Shown here: piece after piece, positions 1 to 8,520 of the stretch | Numbering within the stretch: position 1 is the first letter of the stretch | How the letters are laid out: every line of letters starts with the position of its first letter | Assembly (NCBI RefSeq): GCF_900103955.1 | Contig: NZ_FNIL01000006.1 | Span: 1 to 64,000, forward strand | Direction: 5' to 3' | DNA length: 64,000 nt | Origin: Alkalicoccus daliensis | Lineage (GTDB): Bacteria; Bacillota; Bacilli; Bacillales; Salisediminibacteriaceae | Made by a program: the position numbers and the translations under genes | Notes under the pieces: generated by a model | Databases searched by the model: none | What the model saw: only the letters and a program-made list of their open reading frames with translations | What the model was told of the DNA's origin: nothing

Positions 1-381
1 GCAGATCAGTATGAGCCGCAAAGGGGATCCTTACGACAACGCGTGCATTGAATCTTTTCATGCCACCATCAAAAAAGAACTTGTGTATCGAAATAGGTTT
101 TCCACACGGGCAGAAGCGCAGAAAGCCGTCGCAGTGTACATCGATTCCTTTTATAATCACCGCAGAAAACATTCCACCATGGACTACTGCACGCCAAACA
201 AAATTGAACAGGAATACCGCATACTCCCCACAAAGAAAATCTCTTAATTTCCGCTCCTAAATGTAAACAGGCGATCTTCTTTTCCACGTCCTGTGTCAGA
301 AAGCTCCACAAAATGAAAGGCGAGAAGAGAAAAGAGAAAGAATTTTTGAAAAGTAGTGTCCACTTTCTTGACTAAAGTCCA
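1..381 (+). mobile_element. IS3-family insertion sequence, right end
   Basis: The transposase tail is followed by about 130 bp of non-coding DNA, and the segment 358-381 (GTCCACTTTCTTGACTAAAG, then TCCA) looks like an IS3-type terminal inverted repeat ending in CA. The left end is outside the window, so the boundary is a proposal from this end only. Confidence 0.55.
2..247 (+). CDS. IS3-family transposase, C-terminal part (cut by window start)
   Basis: This is the C-terminal end of an IS3-group (OrfB, DDE) transposase that moves its insertion sequence by cut-and-circularise transposition. The reading frame is open from the first bases of the window, so the N-terminus lies outside; the internal ATG at 11 is not a real start. 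What is seen is the last catalytic block with the DDE glutamate (SRKGDPYDNACIESF), then the FYNHRRKHSTMDYCTPNKIE motif typical of the family C-terminus. It ends about 130 bp before the likely element end at 381. The visible part has no frameshift, so activity cannot be judged. Confidence 0.9.
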   Translation, partial: QISMSRKGDPYDNACIESFHATIKKELVYRNRFSTRAEAQKAVAVYIDSFYNHRRKHSTMDYCTPNKIEQEYRILPTKKIS

Positions 382-431
382 ATTTTACTCCGCTCTGCCT
401 ATACTTTAATAAAACGCCTCGCTCCCCATAC

Positions 432-461
432 AAAAAAAGGACGCCCATTACAGGCGCCCTT
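432..461 (-). terminator. Terminator of the LuxR-type gene
   Basis: On the minus strand AGGGCGCC and GGGCGTCCT form an 8-bp stem with one G-U pair and a short loop, followed by seven T. It lies just after the stop codon of the regulator at 473. Confidence 0.75.
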
Positions 462-472
462 TCCCACTATAT

Positions 473-1201
473 TCAATTAGCTGAAGCTTTTACATTACTG
501 AAAGGCAAGATGGCTTCATCGCGTTCACATGTTACCCACTCGTTGCGGATGGCATGCACCACGACTCCGGTGCGGTCCGTCACGCCAATGGAGCGGATCA
601 GGTTACTGATATACCGCTTCACGGTTTTCACAGAGTAAAACAATTCTTCTGCCATTTCCGCTGTGCCTTTTCCGTCCAGCAGCAGCTGTAAAATAGCAAA
701 CTCTGCCTTTTTCAGCGGGACATTCACTTTTTCTTTATCAAGTACGAATCTTTTCACTGGCGACTGCCGCTGTTTTCTTTTTTTCACTTCTTCGGCAACT
801 TTAAAATTAAGCACGGGTTCTAATATAAAGGAGTAATCCATCAGAGTTTCCATCGCTTTGCTGCCATGGGCCAGAAACTGCTCACAGGAAATTAACCCTG
901 CCACTTCATATTCCAGTACCCCTGCAGCAAGCTCCAGATTTTTTTCCGGAACGATAAAAACAATTGCTTTCTTACTCCAGTCAACACTGGTCGGTCGTGT
1001 CTGCTGCTCTTGAACTGCATTCACAGGATCATCGCTGAAAATAAAGAGGGAATCAAAGGTAGAAACATATTCTTCATCTTCGTAGGTTATATAATCGTAT
1101 TTAACGTCTTCCGGAGCTTTTACATTTCCCAAAACTTCCTTGTACGCTTCGTCCATACAGATTAATGCTATGCTTCGCTGGTTCGCATTTTTCATTCGCA
1201 T
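473..1201 (-). CDS. LuxR-type regulator with a receiver-like N-terminus
   Basis: This 242-residue cytoplasmic DNA-binding protein ends in a LuxR/NarL helix-turn-helix (about residues 165-225; recognition part SVKTVKRYISNLIRSIG). The first 130 residues have the length and alternating hydrophobic pattern of a response-regulator receiver, but no acidic pocket plus phospho-aspartate is obvious, so it may be a pseudo-receiver that senses something other than phosphorylation. The start is ATG at 1201 with GGGTGAAG just upstream; a second ATG lies two codons in. No histidine kinase is adjacent. The target and signal cannot be told from the sequence. Confidence 0.7.
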   Translation of the reverse strand: MRMKNANQRSIALICMDEAYKEVLGNVKAPEDVKYDYITYEDEEYVSTFDSLFIFSDDPVNAVQEQQTRPTSVDWSKKAIVFIVPEKNLELAAGVLEYEVAGLISCEQFLAHGSKAMETLMDYSFILEPVLNFKVAEEVKKRKQRQSPVKRFVLDKEKVNVPLKKAEFAILQLLLDGKGTAEMAEELFYSVKTVKRYISNLIRSIGVTDRTGVVVHAIRNEWVTCERDEAILPFSNVKASAN

Positions 1202-1506
1202 TTACTTCACCCGCAATCAAATATCAGATACCCATTGTACAAGGGTTGTAACACCATTGTAAATCTTGTTGCAGTTAAACACCAGCTTATAATACTAAAA
1301 TATATAGAGTTACATATTGTCGCAGGAAAATCAGCACCCATCTCATAAAATTCTCCTATATATCAGGATTTTAATGCCACTTTCTTACTCATTTTCTGGA
1401 AAACGCCTACGCAGGAGTTGACGAGCCCCTCAAATAGAACCTTCTTTCTCCCCCGCCCATCTTTTTCCCGGGAAGAAAGGAGGAGAAGCTCCTCTGCACC
1501 CAAATA
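1202..1506. other. Intergenic region between the LuxR-type gene and yajQ
   Basis: About 300 bp without a convincing gene. A 68-codon frame on the minus strand (1363-1569) has no ribosome binding site and runs across the yajQ terminator. No clear sigma-A promoter stands out. Confidence 0.5.
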
Positions 1507-1536
1507 AAAAAACCGCTCCCGGAGGAACGGCCTGTT
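1507..1536 (-). terminator. Terminator of yajQ
   Basis: The minus strand reads CCGTTCC, a short loop, GGGAGCGG, then a run of T. It begins directly after the yajQ stop codon. Confidence 0.75.
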
Positions 1537-1537
1537 T

Positions 1538-2029
1538 TTAACGATAATTTGTAAACTGCACCGGCACACTCAAGTCAGCTTCACGGATCGCTGCCATCGC
1601 CGCCTGCAGATCATCTTTGTTCTTACCGGTAACGCGAATCTGCTGATCCTGAATCTGTGTTTTCACTTTCATTTTTTGATCCTTAATCAGCTTGGTAATT
1701 TTTTTCGCGTTATCCTGGTCAATGCCCTGCACAAGCTTTGCGCGCTGGCGCACCGTACCGCCGGATGCACCTTCCAGCTTTCCGTAGTCCAGGCTTTTCA
1801 AAGATACTTCCTGCTTGATCAGCTTGCTCACGAGCACTTCTTTCAGCTGATCCATTTTAAATTCATTATCAGAAATAAGGACAAGCTCTTCTTTTTCAAG
1901 CTTTACTTCACTTTTGCTGCCTTTAAAATCATAGCGGTTCTGTATTTCTTTTTCCGTCATGACCACGGCGTTCTGAACTTTTGAAAAATCCACTTTGGAA
2001 ACAACGTCAAATGAACTTTCTTTTGCCAT
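1538..2029 (-). CDS. yajQ: YajQ-family nucleotide-binding protein
   Basis: This small cytoplasmic protein belongs to the YajQ (UPF0234) family, two ferredoxin-like folds; some members bind cyclic di-GMP or nucleotides and act with regulators. The sequence is 163 residues, the normal family length, beginning [20 protein letters not shown] and ending with PVQFTNYR, both typical. The start is the ATG at 2029, because GGAGGG sits about 7 bases upstream; an in-frame start six codons earlier overlaps that site. It appears monocistronic with its own terminator. The identity is firm from the sequence; the biochemical role here is family knowledge only. Confidence 0.92.
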   Translation of the reverse strand: MAKESSFDVVSKVDFSKVQNAVVMTEKEIQNRYDFKGSKSEVKLEKEELVLISDNEFKMDQLKEVLVSKLIKQEVSLKSLDYGKLEGASGGTVRQRAKLVQGIDQDNAKKITKLIKDQKMKVKTQIQDQQIRVTGKNKDDLQAAMAAIREADLSVPVQFTNYR

Positions 2030-2084
2030 ATAAAACCCTCCTGCCAATCAATCTGCTTTTTATTATAAGGGAAACTTCCTTTAA

Positions 2085-2849
2085 TTAAAACCTTAACGAG
2101 AGACAGCTGAGGCCGCCGTCCTGTTTTTGGAATTCACTCATTTCCAAAGGAATTACCTGATAGCCCGCTGCTTCGATTTTTTTCCTTGTATCTGAAAATC
2201 CTGCCGGGATGAGCACTTCATCATTTATCCGGACACAGTTCGCTGCATATTCTTCTTCTGGCAGTACAGTTATTTGTTCGTACTCCTGGAAGGCCGGATG
2301 ATCAATGAATTCACCGGCTGCTAATACACGCCCCTCTCCCAGATAGGAAATTCCCGTTTTCAAATGGAAAAACTCTTTTACCTCCACCAGCGAAGCTGTA
2401 TATCCTTCTTGTTTCAAAATTTCCTGCAGCTGTTCGGCTCCTTCTCTATTCGTGCGCGTGGAAAGACCTATGTAGAAGTGATTTTCCGCCTGGAGCACAT
2501 CTCCCCCTTCCAGCGTCCCCGGCGCTTCAATATAATAAATTCTTTCATGAAATTCTTTCAGGACTTTTTCTATTGCTGTTGTTTCCCCTTTCCGCGAATC
2601 CGCACCCGGTCTTGTAATTACAGCAAAGCTGTTTGTCACTATTGCAGGATCTTCTACAAATACTGCATCAGGATAAGCTTCCTCTGCCGCTGATTCTTTT
2701 ACTTTTACTCCTGCTGTTTTCAGCGCAGCAACATATTTATCATGCTGTTCAAGTGCTCTTGGGAAATCGGCTTTTCCGAGCGAAGCTGTCGTCAGTCCAT
2801 TTACGTAGGATGAAGACGGTTTCTTTACAATTACCTGTGTAATATTCAT
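2085..2849 (-). CDS. Dimethylarginine dimethylaminohydrolase family (DDAH-like)
   Basis: Enzymes of this family hydrolyse N-methylated arginines to citrulline and methylamines; relatives act on other guanidines. The protein has 254 residues and the catalytic triad falls where it does in the Pseudomonas enzyme: Glu114 in GTLEGGD, His162 in FFHLKTGISYL and Cys249 in DGGLSCLSLRF. The FVEDPA motif near residue 64 is also present. It is cytoplasmic, with no signal peptide. It is transcribed divergently from a Crp/Fnr regulator 160 bp away, with an inverted repeat between them, so that regulator may control it. The methylarginine substrate is inferred; an arginine-deiminase-like activity is the main alternative. 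Confidence 0.85.
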   Translation of the reverse strand: MNITQVIVKKPSSSYVNGLTTASLGKADFPRALEQHDKYVAALKTAGVKVKESAAEEAYPDAVFVEDPAIVTNSFAVITRPGADSRKGETTAIEKVLKEFHERIYYIEAPGTLEGGDVLQAENHFYIGLSTRTNREGAEQLQEILKQEGYTASLVEVKEFFHLKTGISYLGEGRVLAAGEFIDHPAFQEYEQITVLPEEEYAANCVRINDEVLIPAGFSDTRKKIEAAGYQVIPLEMSEFQKQDGGLSCLSLRF

Positions 2850-2897
2850 TTTTCTCCTCCTTTTCTTTATATCGAAATTTATTTTTCTGTCTTCCTT

Positions 2898-2935
2898 CTA
2901 TAGTACTTTATTTCTGAAAAAAATAACTACTATAG
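2898..2935. promoter_or_regulatory. Inverted repeat between the DDAH-like and Crp/Fnr genes
   Basis: CTATAGTA at 2898-2905 and TACTATAG at 2928-2935 are perfect inverted copies with centres 30 bp apart, about three helical turns. They lie in the divergent promoter region, so an operator is plausible. They do not resemble the classic TGTGA-N6-TCACA Crp site. Confidence 0.45.
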
Positions 2936-3009
2936 CAGTTCTTATTTTTGGAAACCGGGATTTTTCTTTGTTATAGTTAGGTAAAAGGACTCAACCATGG
3001 GGGTATTAT

Positions 3010-3750
3010 ATGTATGACTCTATTATCGATACACCTTTTTTCAAGCACGTTATTTCTCCAGATAACGAAGAAGAGATTGCATCGATAAGTAATTTAGTCA
3101 CCTTTAAAAAAGGAGAAGTTCTCTATCGCGAAGGTGATGAGGGGAACTGTATGTATATCGTGCGTACAGGTGCCTTAAAAATTTATCGTGAGCATGAAGG
3201 ACAGGAATTTATTTTAGGGCATCAGTTCCCGGGAGAAGCTATCGGAGAACTGGAAGTATTTCATTATGACAGTGCGCGCACCGCTACCGTAGCTGCAATA
3301 GAACGTGCTTCTTTGTGGAGAATTTATAAGGAAGATATGGTGAAGCTTGCGCTGCGGTATCCTAAACTGCTGCAGAAAACAATTTATATTCTGAGTGAGC
3401 GCCTTGCCCAGGCGGATCGACAAATTGAATACCTGGCGTTTCTAGATGTGTATGTCCGGGCAGCGAATCTGATTCTTGATCTTCACGCAAACTTTTCTCT
3501 TTCTACAGAAAAAGGAGATCTGATCCAGTGGAAAATTACCCAGCAGCATGCGGCAAATATGATCGGCGTTTCAAGAGAATCAGCGACCCGCGCCTTTCAT
3601 GAACTGCAGCGCGAAAAAATTATCCGCTTTGAAAACAGATATATTTATGTGCTTGACCTGGAGCAGCTGAAGGAAATCAGCAAATCTGCTAAAAAAACCT
3701 CCTACCGTAAATGGCACAGTTCCAAAAAGTATTCGCTCGATTATTTGTAG
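3010..3750 (+). CDS. Crp/Fnr-family transcriptional regulator
   Basis: This 246-residue DNA-binding regulator has an N-terminal cyclic-nucleotide-binding-like beta-roll (residues about 10-130, including GEVLYREGDEGNCMYIV), a dimerisation helix, and a C-terminal winged helix with the recognition segment GVSRESATRAFHELQ near residue 190. The N-terminus lacks the cysteine cluster of oxygen-sensing Fnr; the single Cys in EGNCMY is not one. The ATG at 3010 is preceded by GGGGG at 2999-3003. It faces away from a dimethylarginine hydrolase gene, which recalls ArcR-type control of arginine breakdown; that link is inference. Confidence 0.85.
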   Translation: MYDSIIDTPFFKHVISPDNEEEIASISNLVTFKKGEVLYREGDEGNCMYIVRTGALKIYREHEGQEFILGHQFPGEAIGELEVFHYDSARTATVAAIERASLWRIYKEDMVKLALRYPKLLQKTIYILSERLAQADRQIEYLAFLDVYVRAANLILDLHANFSLSTEKGDLIQWKITQQHAANMIGVSRESATRAFHELQREKIIRFENRYIYVLDLEQLKEISKSAKKTSYRKWHSSKKYSLDYL

Positions 3751-3769
3751 CCTGTTTTTAAATTTTTAC

Positions 3770-3798
3770 AAGCGTTCAGAGCGAGCGCTTTTTTTTTG
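3770..3798 (+). terminator. Terminator of the Crp/Fnr gene
   Basis: AAGCGTTC, a 5-base loop and GAGCGCTT form an 8-bp stem with one G-U pair, followed by a long T run. Confidence 0.75.
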
Positions 3799-3916
3799 AA
3801 ATTTTTTTGATTACCTTGTGATCCGGTGACCTTCATCACATACTTTTGCACGCATTTGCTATATACTAGTAAACAGATATGTTTAATTAAAGCAGATAAA
3901 GGAGGGTCGGCTCTCC

Positions 3917-4573
3917 ATGAGTTTCCTTGTGATTTTATTCAGTATACTGTTTCTTTCTGCCTGCTTTGATGCAGAAAATCAGACAGAGGCAAATACAGCT
4001 GGTTCCGCAGCCAGCAGTTCCGATGCTCCTTCTTACATAAAAGCGAATGAAACGTCCCGTACAGACGCTTCTTTCTCAGAATCTCTTACTGCCTATCACG
4101 CCAAAAATAATCATCCGCAGCATGAGGAATTTTCCAGAACGATGCACCATGAAGGAAAAAAATGGCGCTTGCTGCTGCATACAGATCACGATAACTTTGA
4201 AAACTGCCTTCATTTATACGATGACGCTGATACGCTTGTTGCTACACAATACCTGGAAGTGCAGGCAGAAGAAAAAGAGATAGGGTTAGCTCAAATAGAA
4301 ATCATTCCTACGAGCCAGGGAGATTATGCTGCACTGATTTTTGGGGAGCGCTCCTATCAGGCGGATATTTATAAGTTGCAGAACCAGCAGTTAGAATACG
4401 TGCAGTCCTTTACTTCTATCGGAGAAATCCGGTTTCTGGATCCTGAAGAAAACGGAATGTACGAATATCTGAGTGTAGAATTTATTCACTATGACGGAAC
4501 AGTCGAGAGTTACGGGGAATACTGGTTGACTGAAGATGAAAATAAGTGGGTGGAGGCAGAGAATCAGGGATAA
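3917..4573 (+). CDS. Predicted lipoprotein of unknown function
   Basis: This 218-residue protein starts with a short hydrophobic signal ending in the lipobox LSAC (Cys at residue 16), so it should be lipid-anchored on the outer face of the membrane. A Ser/Ala/Thr-rich linker follows, then an acidic, mostly beta-predicted domain from about residue 70 to the end. I do not recognise the family. The start at 3917 is backed by AAAGGAGGG about 10 bases upstream. It is a single gene between a terminator and a chemoreceptor on the other strand, so context gives no role. Confidence 0.7.
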   Translation: MSFLVILFSILFLSACFDAENQTEANTAGSAASSSDAPSYIKANETSRTDASFSESLTAYHAKNNHPQHEEFSRTMHHEGKKWRLLLHTDHDNFENCLHLYDDADTLVATQYLEVQAEEKEIGLAQIEIIPTSQGDYAALIFGERSYQADIYKLQNQQLEYVQSFTSIGEIRFLDPEENGMYEYLSVEFIHYDGTVESYGEYWLTEDENKWVEAENQG

Positions 4574-4592
4574 AGCGTGATTACAATTTTAA

Positions 4593-4629
4593 AAAACGAA
4601 AAGCCGCAGGTTGCAGCTTTTCGTTTTTT
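4593..4629. terminator. Bidirectional terminator
   Basis: AACGAAAAGC (4595-4604) and GCTTTTCGTT (4616-4625) form a perfect 10-bp stem flanked by A and T runs. It serves both the lipoprotein gene and the convergent chemoreceptor gene. Confidence 0.85.
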
Positions 4630-4636
4630 TCCCTTT

Positions 4637-6406
4637 TTACATCCTGAATTCGTTAATTTGATCCTGCAGTTCCAATGCGATCTCACTCAGCTCTTCCGAA
4701 GTTTTCGCAACTTCGCTCATGGAAGCAAGCGACTCTTCAGAAGTGGCAGCTACGGTGGAAGTACTTTCCGTCATCTGCATGGCAAACGAAGAAAATTCAT
4801 TCATCTTCAACTTCAGCACTTCGCCTTTCTCATTCAAATAAGAAACAATCTCCTCTACTTCTTCAATATGCCCGTCCACTTCTCCATTAATACTTTTTAC
4901 ATTTGCAAACAGCTCTTTCATGCGCTGGATAGAATCCACCCCGGCTGCTACATCTGTCGTAACAGTATCCATCGCTTTCACTGAATGATCGGTATCTCTC
5001 TGGATATCACAGATCATGTCATTAATCCGGTCTGCGGAATTTCCTGACTGCTCTGCAAGCTTTCTTACTTCCTCCGCTACGACAGCAAAACCTTTGCCAT
5101 GTTCGCCGGCACGTGCTGCCTCAATAGAAGCGTTTAATGCAAGCAGATTTGTCTGATCGCTGATATCCGTCATCGTACGGATGATTTCATTGATTTCTTT
5201 CGAACGGCTTTCCAGCTTGCTGATCAGCTGCATTGTATCCTGCACAGAAGACGCTATCCCTTCCATCTGGCGGGAAGTCGACTCCACAGCTTCCGCACCT
5301 TCCGTAGAAACGGACACAGATTCATCTGATTTCTCTTTCAGCACAGCAGTTGCTTTTACGACTCGGGCTAAGCCCTGCTCCTGGTCCCCAACCGCCGTCA
5401 TGCTTTCTTCCGTGCGCTGCTGGAGCTGTTCCGCTACATCGGAAACACCCTGGATTTCCGCTGCCGTATGCTCACTGGAAGAAGTGTTTTCCTGCGCGCT
5501 TGCTGTCAGCTCTTCAGAAGAAGCAGCAACCTGGCTTGATTTTTCCTGAATGCTTGTGATCATCCCCTGCAGCCGCTGCTGCATCGTGTTAATCGCAGTA
5601 GAAAGCAGTGCAATCTCTGTTTTTCCTGTTTCATTCAATGGTTCCCCGCACAAGTTTCCGGCTGCTACCTTTTCTGTAGCTTCCCGCACTTGATTAATCT
5701 GCCTGCTCATAAGATTAACGATAAAGAAAAGTGTGAGTGAAGCAAGCAAGGCTGCCACTGTGCCAATAATTATCGCGATCATCCCTATCGTATTCGCTGC
5801 CTCAAAAAACTCTTCGCTGTATGCCGCCAGGCCAAAATGCCAGCCCCACTCTTCAAACGTAGCCACATAAGCATTTTTTTCGCGCGCTGCAGTTTCCCCG
5901 GCATTCACCCACATATACGTATAGTAGCGATCTTCCGGATTCCCCTGCTGTGCCGCTTCAATAATCCCTCGGATCATATACGTCCCGTCATCATCCTGCA
6001 GATCAAACAAGTTCTGTCCTTCCCGTCCCATCGGATGAAGAACTGTGGTGCCGTCATCGAGGAAGCCGTAAAAATACCCTTCAGCTCCATAAGTAAAAGG
6101 ACTCTCCTCAAAATTCCGGATAGGCGCCCCTTCCTCCGATTCATCTATCACCGGTCCCGCCAGCCTGACTCTTGCTTCCTCCTGCGCTTCTTCTAAAGTT
6201 AATTCCCCTGCTTCCACACGGTCGTGCAGTGCATCAAGCAGTTCTTCCGCCGCAGAAACCCGCGCTTGTAAATCCTCCTGCCCGGCTTCCGTTAAATGAT
6301 GTTTCGCCAGTCCGTAGCTCGTTACTCCCAAAACAGCTACGGCCACTATAATGAACGAAACCGCAATCATAAATATCCGATTCGAAAGTTTGTTATACCA
6401 CTTCAT
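4637..6406 (-). CDS. Methyl-accepting chemotaxis protein
   Basis: This membrane receptor signals to CheA/CheW and biases flagellar rotation. The protein has 589 residues from the chosen start: a first membrane helix near residues 10-30, an extracellular single-Cache domain to about 190, a second membrane helix, a HAMP domain and a long cytoplasmic coiled coil with the conserved hairpin tip ([20 protein letters not shown]). The start is ATG at 6406 because AGGGGGG lies 8 bases upstream; the frame continues 16 codons further up without support. The Cache fold suggests a small organic ligand, which the sequence does not identify. It is transcribed alone. Confidence 0.93.
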   Translation of the reverse strand: MKWYNKLSNRIFMIAVSFIIVAVAVLGVTSYGLAKHHLTEAGQEDLQARVSAAEELLDALHDRVEAGELTLEEAQEEARVRLAGPVIDESEEGAPIRNFEESPFTYGAEGYFYGFLDDGTTVLHPMGREGQNLFDLQDDDGTYMIRGIIEAAQQGNPEDRYYTYMWVNAGETAAREKNAYVATFEEWGWHFGLAAYSEEFFEAANTIGMIAIIIGTVAALLASLTLFFIVNLMSRQINQVREATEKVAAGNLCGEPLNETGKTEIALLSTAINTMQQRLQGMITSIQEKSSQVAASSEELTASAQENTSSSEHTAAEIQGVSDVAEQLQQRTEESMTAVGDQEQGLARVVKATAVLKEKSDESVSVSTEGAEAVESTSRQMEGIASSVQDTMQLISKLESRSKEINEIIRTMTDISDQTNLLALNASIEAARAGEHGKGFAVVAEEVRKLAEQSGNSADRINDMICDIQRDTDHSVKAMDTVTTDVAAGVDSIQRMKELFANVKSINGEVDGHIEEVEEIVSYLNEKGEVLKLKMNEFSSFAMQMTESTSTVAATSEESLASMSEVAKTSEELSEIALELQDQINEFRM

Positions 6407-6562
6407 TAAAATCGCCCCCCTTATCACACACAAATTGTAAATACTTAAACCCATGCCTTTAGACTTATATTACCACAGCTAAAACTTTATGCCTATGTAA
6501 ATTGCGAAAATTAAGAAAATTAGTAATAGGTCCTAATTTACTTACTTTATTAGGGGGATATT

Positions 6563-6688
6563 ATGAACTATTCTCTGCGTAAAAAGAGAAATTCGTAAGC
6601 AGTTGAATACATTGGGGAATACATACAAGAAGACTTGCTGAGTCGGATACTCTTTTTTCTCTATGGTTCTTTTAAAGGCTGGTGCTGA
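6563..6688 (+). pseudogene. Possible decayed short gene with an in-frame stop
   Basis: An ATG at 6563 has GGGGG six bases upstream and opens an 11-codon frame (MNYSLRKKRNS) that stops at 6596. The same frame then stays open for 29 more codons (AVEYIGEYIQEDLLSRI and on) up to 6688, where interspersed repeat sequence begins. Either a small gene was broken by a stop and the repeat, or this is chance. I do not recognise the peptide. Confidence 0.25.
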
Positions 6689-7050
6689 TATAAGAAAAGT
6701 ACGCCTGCGGCTCTTTTTTCTTCGCTTGCCGCGGAGAAATCCTTCAGCTATCCCTTCCTTTCGTCCGGGATGATCTTCACGCTTTCTTTTTCCGCAGGCG
6801 TCTCGAAAAATCGCCTTGCCTTCTATATTCTTTTAAAAAAGAAAGAGTAACTTATAAAAGCTGCCTTCCTTCTGCTCATCAAATGTAAGACGAAGCGAAA
6901 ACCGGCGGGAGCCTGTATTAGAGAGAGCATTGCTCCACTCGACCAACAGTGAAAGTTCACATCTCCTTTGGCAGAAGGAGGTCGGAAGATCCCGCAGGAC
7001 ATGAGTCCACCCGGATATCTCCTTCAAGACAGGTCAGTTGCAGCGGAGTC
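6689..7050. repeat. Degenerate interspersed repeats, two copies facing each other
   Basis: The segment 6690-6812 (with TTGCCGCGGAGAAATCC and TCCGCAGGCGTCTCG) and the segment near 6885-7020 (GAAGCGAAAACCGGCGGGAG, then CCCGCAGGACATGAGTCC) look like opposite-facing copies of a GC-rich intergenic repeat common in Bacillaceae. A related start, GATATAAGAAA followed by a GC-rich run, recurs near 9903. No gene is supported; a 64-codon minus-strand frame here has no ribosome binding site. The family link is from memory. Confidence 0.45.
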
Positions 7051-7122
7051 TTCTATTATTATCAATACTGAACATTAACAGAGACACTCATGCAAAATTT
7101 TTGCACCATGAAGTATGAAAAT

Positions 7123-7264
7123 TAATACTGCTGTGTAACGAAGGAGAGGACACCCAAAGGATCAGCGCCGTTCGAGAATCCATTTTGGCGGACGTTCTTT
7201 CTGTCAAAATTAGTCGAGAACAAGCCCTTGGGTAAGCCGCTCCGAAAGTGAAGCAGCAGTATTA
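7123..7264. repeat. 142-bp element with 11-bp inverted ends
   Basis: TAATACTGCTG at 7123-7133 and CAGCAGTATTA at 7254-7264 are perfect inverted copies bounding a 142-bp non-coding segment with further internal partial symmetry (CCCAAAGG against CCCTTGGG). It resembles a small non-autonomous repeat element. It sits just downstream of the hxlB terminator. Confidence 0.5.
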
Positions 7265-7307
7265 CTTCTTTTTAGTGGAACTTTTATTTTCAAGGTAGCT
7301 TTCTCTA

Positions 7308-7343
7308 TAAAAAATCGAAGGAGGCACTCCCCCTTCGATTTAC
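7308..7343 (-). terminator. Terminator of the TRAP-kinase-hxlAB operon
   Basis: AAATCGAAGG and its inverted partner CCTTCGATTT form a stem that, on the minus strand, runs into a T-rich tract. It overlaps the hxlB stop codon. Confidence 0.75.
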
Positions 7344-7894
7344 TCTAAATTTGCATGACGGTTTTTCCAGCTGTCATGATTATCTTCTTGCTGCTTAGAT
7401 AGATAGATAATAAATGCATCCAACAGCAGATGAAGACTTTGATCGAACTGATTTCCGAGCGGCTGAATGGTTGCAGGTTCATTCTCTCTTCTATACTTCG
7501 TAGCTGCCGGTACACGAATTACCTGATCACTTGAAGCTGCAATCGGGGAATCCGGATCTGTAGTGAAACTCACTACCTCCGCTCCTGTTTTCGCTGCAGT
7601 TGTTCCCATTGATGCGAGACTTCCTGTCGTCCCGGAACCTGAGAGGATAAAAAGTAAATCTCCTTTTTCAATACTTGGAGTGATCGTCTCTCCTGTTACA
7701 TACACGTGATATCCTCCGTGCATCAGCCTCATTGCAATCATTTTTCCTACAAGTCCAGATCTGCCTTCTCCTGCAATAAAAATTCGTTTTGCCTGTGCTG
7801 TTCTTTCTGCCAGTTTTACAAAATCATTATTTTCCAGGGAACGCTCCACCACCTGTGCTACTTCTTTTATTACAGCTGAAGAAATTTCTTTCAT
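7340..7894 (-). CDS. hxlB: 6-phospho-3-hexuloisomerase
   Basis: This cytoplasmic sugar-phosphate isomerase interconverts D-arabino-3-hexulose 6-phosphate and fructose 6-phosphate. Its 184 residues form one SIS domain: GEGRSGLVGKMIAMRLMHGG near residue 42, the ILSGSGTTGSL phosphate loop, the IQPLGNQFDQSLHLLLDA helix, and the C-terminal HANLE seen in Bacillus subtilis HxlB. Its start overlaps the end of hxlA by 4 bp, so the two are translationally coupled. In B. subtilis this pair detoxifies formaldehyde; here it is the end of an operon with a sugar kinase and a TRAP importer, which suggests another source for the hexulose phosphate. Confidence 0.88.
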   Translation of the reverse strand: MKEISSAVIKEVAQVVERSLENNDFVKLAERTAQAKRIFIAGEGRSGLVGKMIAMRLMHGGYHVYVTGETITPSIEKGDLLFILSGSGTTGSLASMGTTAAKTGAEVVSFTTDPDSPIAASSDQVIRVPAATKYRRENEPATIQPLGNQFDQSLHLLLDAFIIYLSKQQEDNHDSWKNRHANLE

Positions 7895-8511
7895 TCTGAG
7901 AAAGCCTCCTTTATTTTTTCTGCCGCCTTTTTAGGATGCTGCACCCCGGTAATCGCACTTCCTACAATTACAGCTTCAGGCTGGTGCGGCCGCAGCAGTG
8001 GAATAGAATCCAGAGAAATACCGCCGGCTACTGCAGCTTTCATATGCGGATATGGAGCCAGAGGCTTAAAAATGTCTCCGCTGATACTTCTGCTACCCTG
8101 CTGATCTTTTCCTATATGAAGAGAAACAAGCCTGACTCCCAGTCCGTCCAGTTCCGCTATTCTTTCCTCCGGAGCGTTCAGCAGATCAATCATGACCCTG
8201 CCGTTAAGTTCCTCCGCCGTTTCTAGTGCGGTGCGAATACTGTTGTCGTCACTGAAAGCCATGACTGTGGTAATATCGGCTCCAGCTTCCAGTGCCTGTC
8301 TGGTTTCATGGGCGGCTGCATCGCAAGTTTTCATATCTGCAACAATAGTTTTCTCCGGATAGTCTTTTTTTATTTCACGAATGATTTCCATTCCATATTC
8401 CTTGATGACACCCGTTCCAATTTCAATCCAGTCGACTGCGTTTTTTGTTTCTGCAAGAATGTGCCGGCATTCTTCTTTGCTTAAACGATCCAGTGCAAGC
8501 TGTAAGTTCAT
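7891..8511 (-). CDS. hxlA: 3-hexulose-6-phosphate synthase-like enzyme
   Basis: This enzyme of the OMP-decarboxylase superfamily joins formaldehyde and ribulose 5-phosphate or cleaves the product; close relatives decarboxylate 3-keto-L-gulonate 6-phosphate. The 206-residue protein keeps the core residues: Glu30 in EIGTGV, and Asp59, Lys61 and Asp64 in VADMKTCDAAAHE. The HIGKDQQ segment is closer to the synthase than to UlaD. However, the usual DAGGYE after the last Asp is DAAAHE here, so specificity may differ. It sits 9 bp after the PfkB kinase gene and overlaps hxlB. Confidence 0.8.
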   Translation of the reverse strand: MNLQLALDRLSKEECRHILAETKNAVDWIEIGTGVIKEYGMEIIREIKKDYPEKTIVADMKTCDAAAHETRQALEAGADITTVMAFSDDNSIRTALETAEELNGRVMIDLLNAPEERIAELDGLGVRLVSLHIGKDQQGSRSISGDIFKPLAPYPHMKAAVAGGISLDSIPLLRPHQPEAVIVGSAITGVQHPKKAAEKIKEAFSE

Positions 8512-8520
8512 TACGGTTAC

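Noticed and set aside
1363-1569. 68-codon minus-strand frame between the LuxR-type gene and yajQ
   Set aside because: It has no ribosome binding site, overlaps the yajQ 3' end in another frame and runs through the yajQ terminator.
3817-3840. TGTGAT...ATCACA as a Crp/Fnr site upstream of the lipoprotein gene
   Set aside because: The arms are 12 bases apart, where Crp-type sites have 6 between the pentamers, so the spacing does not fit.
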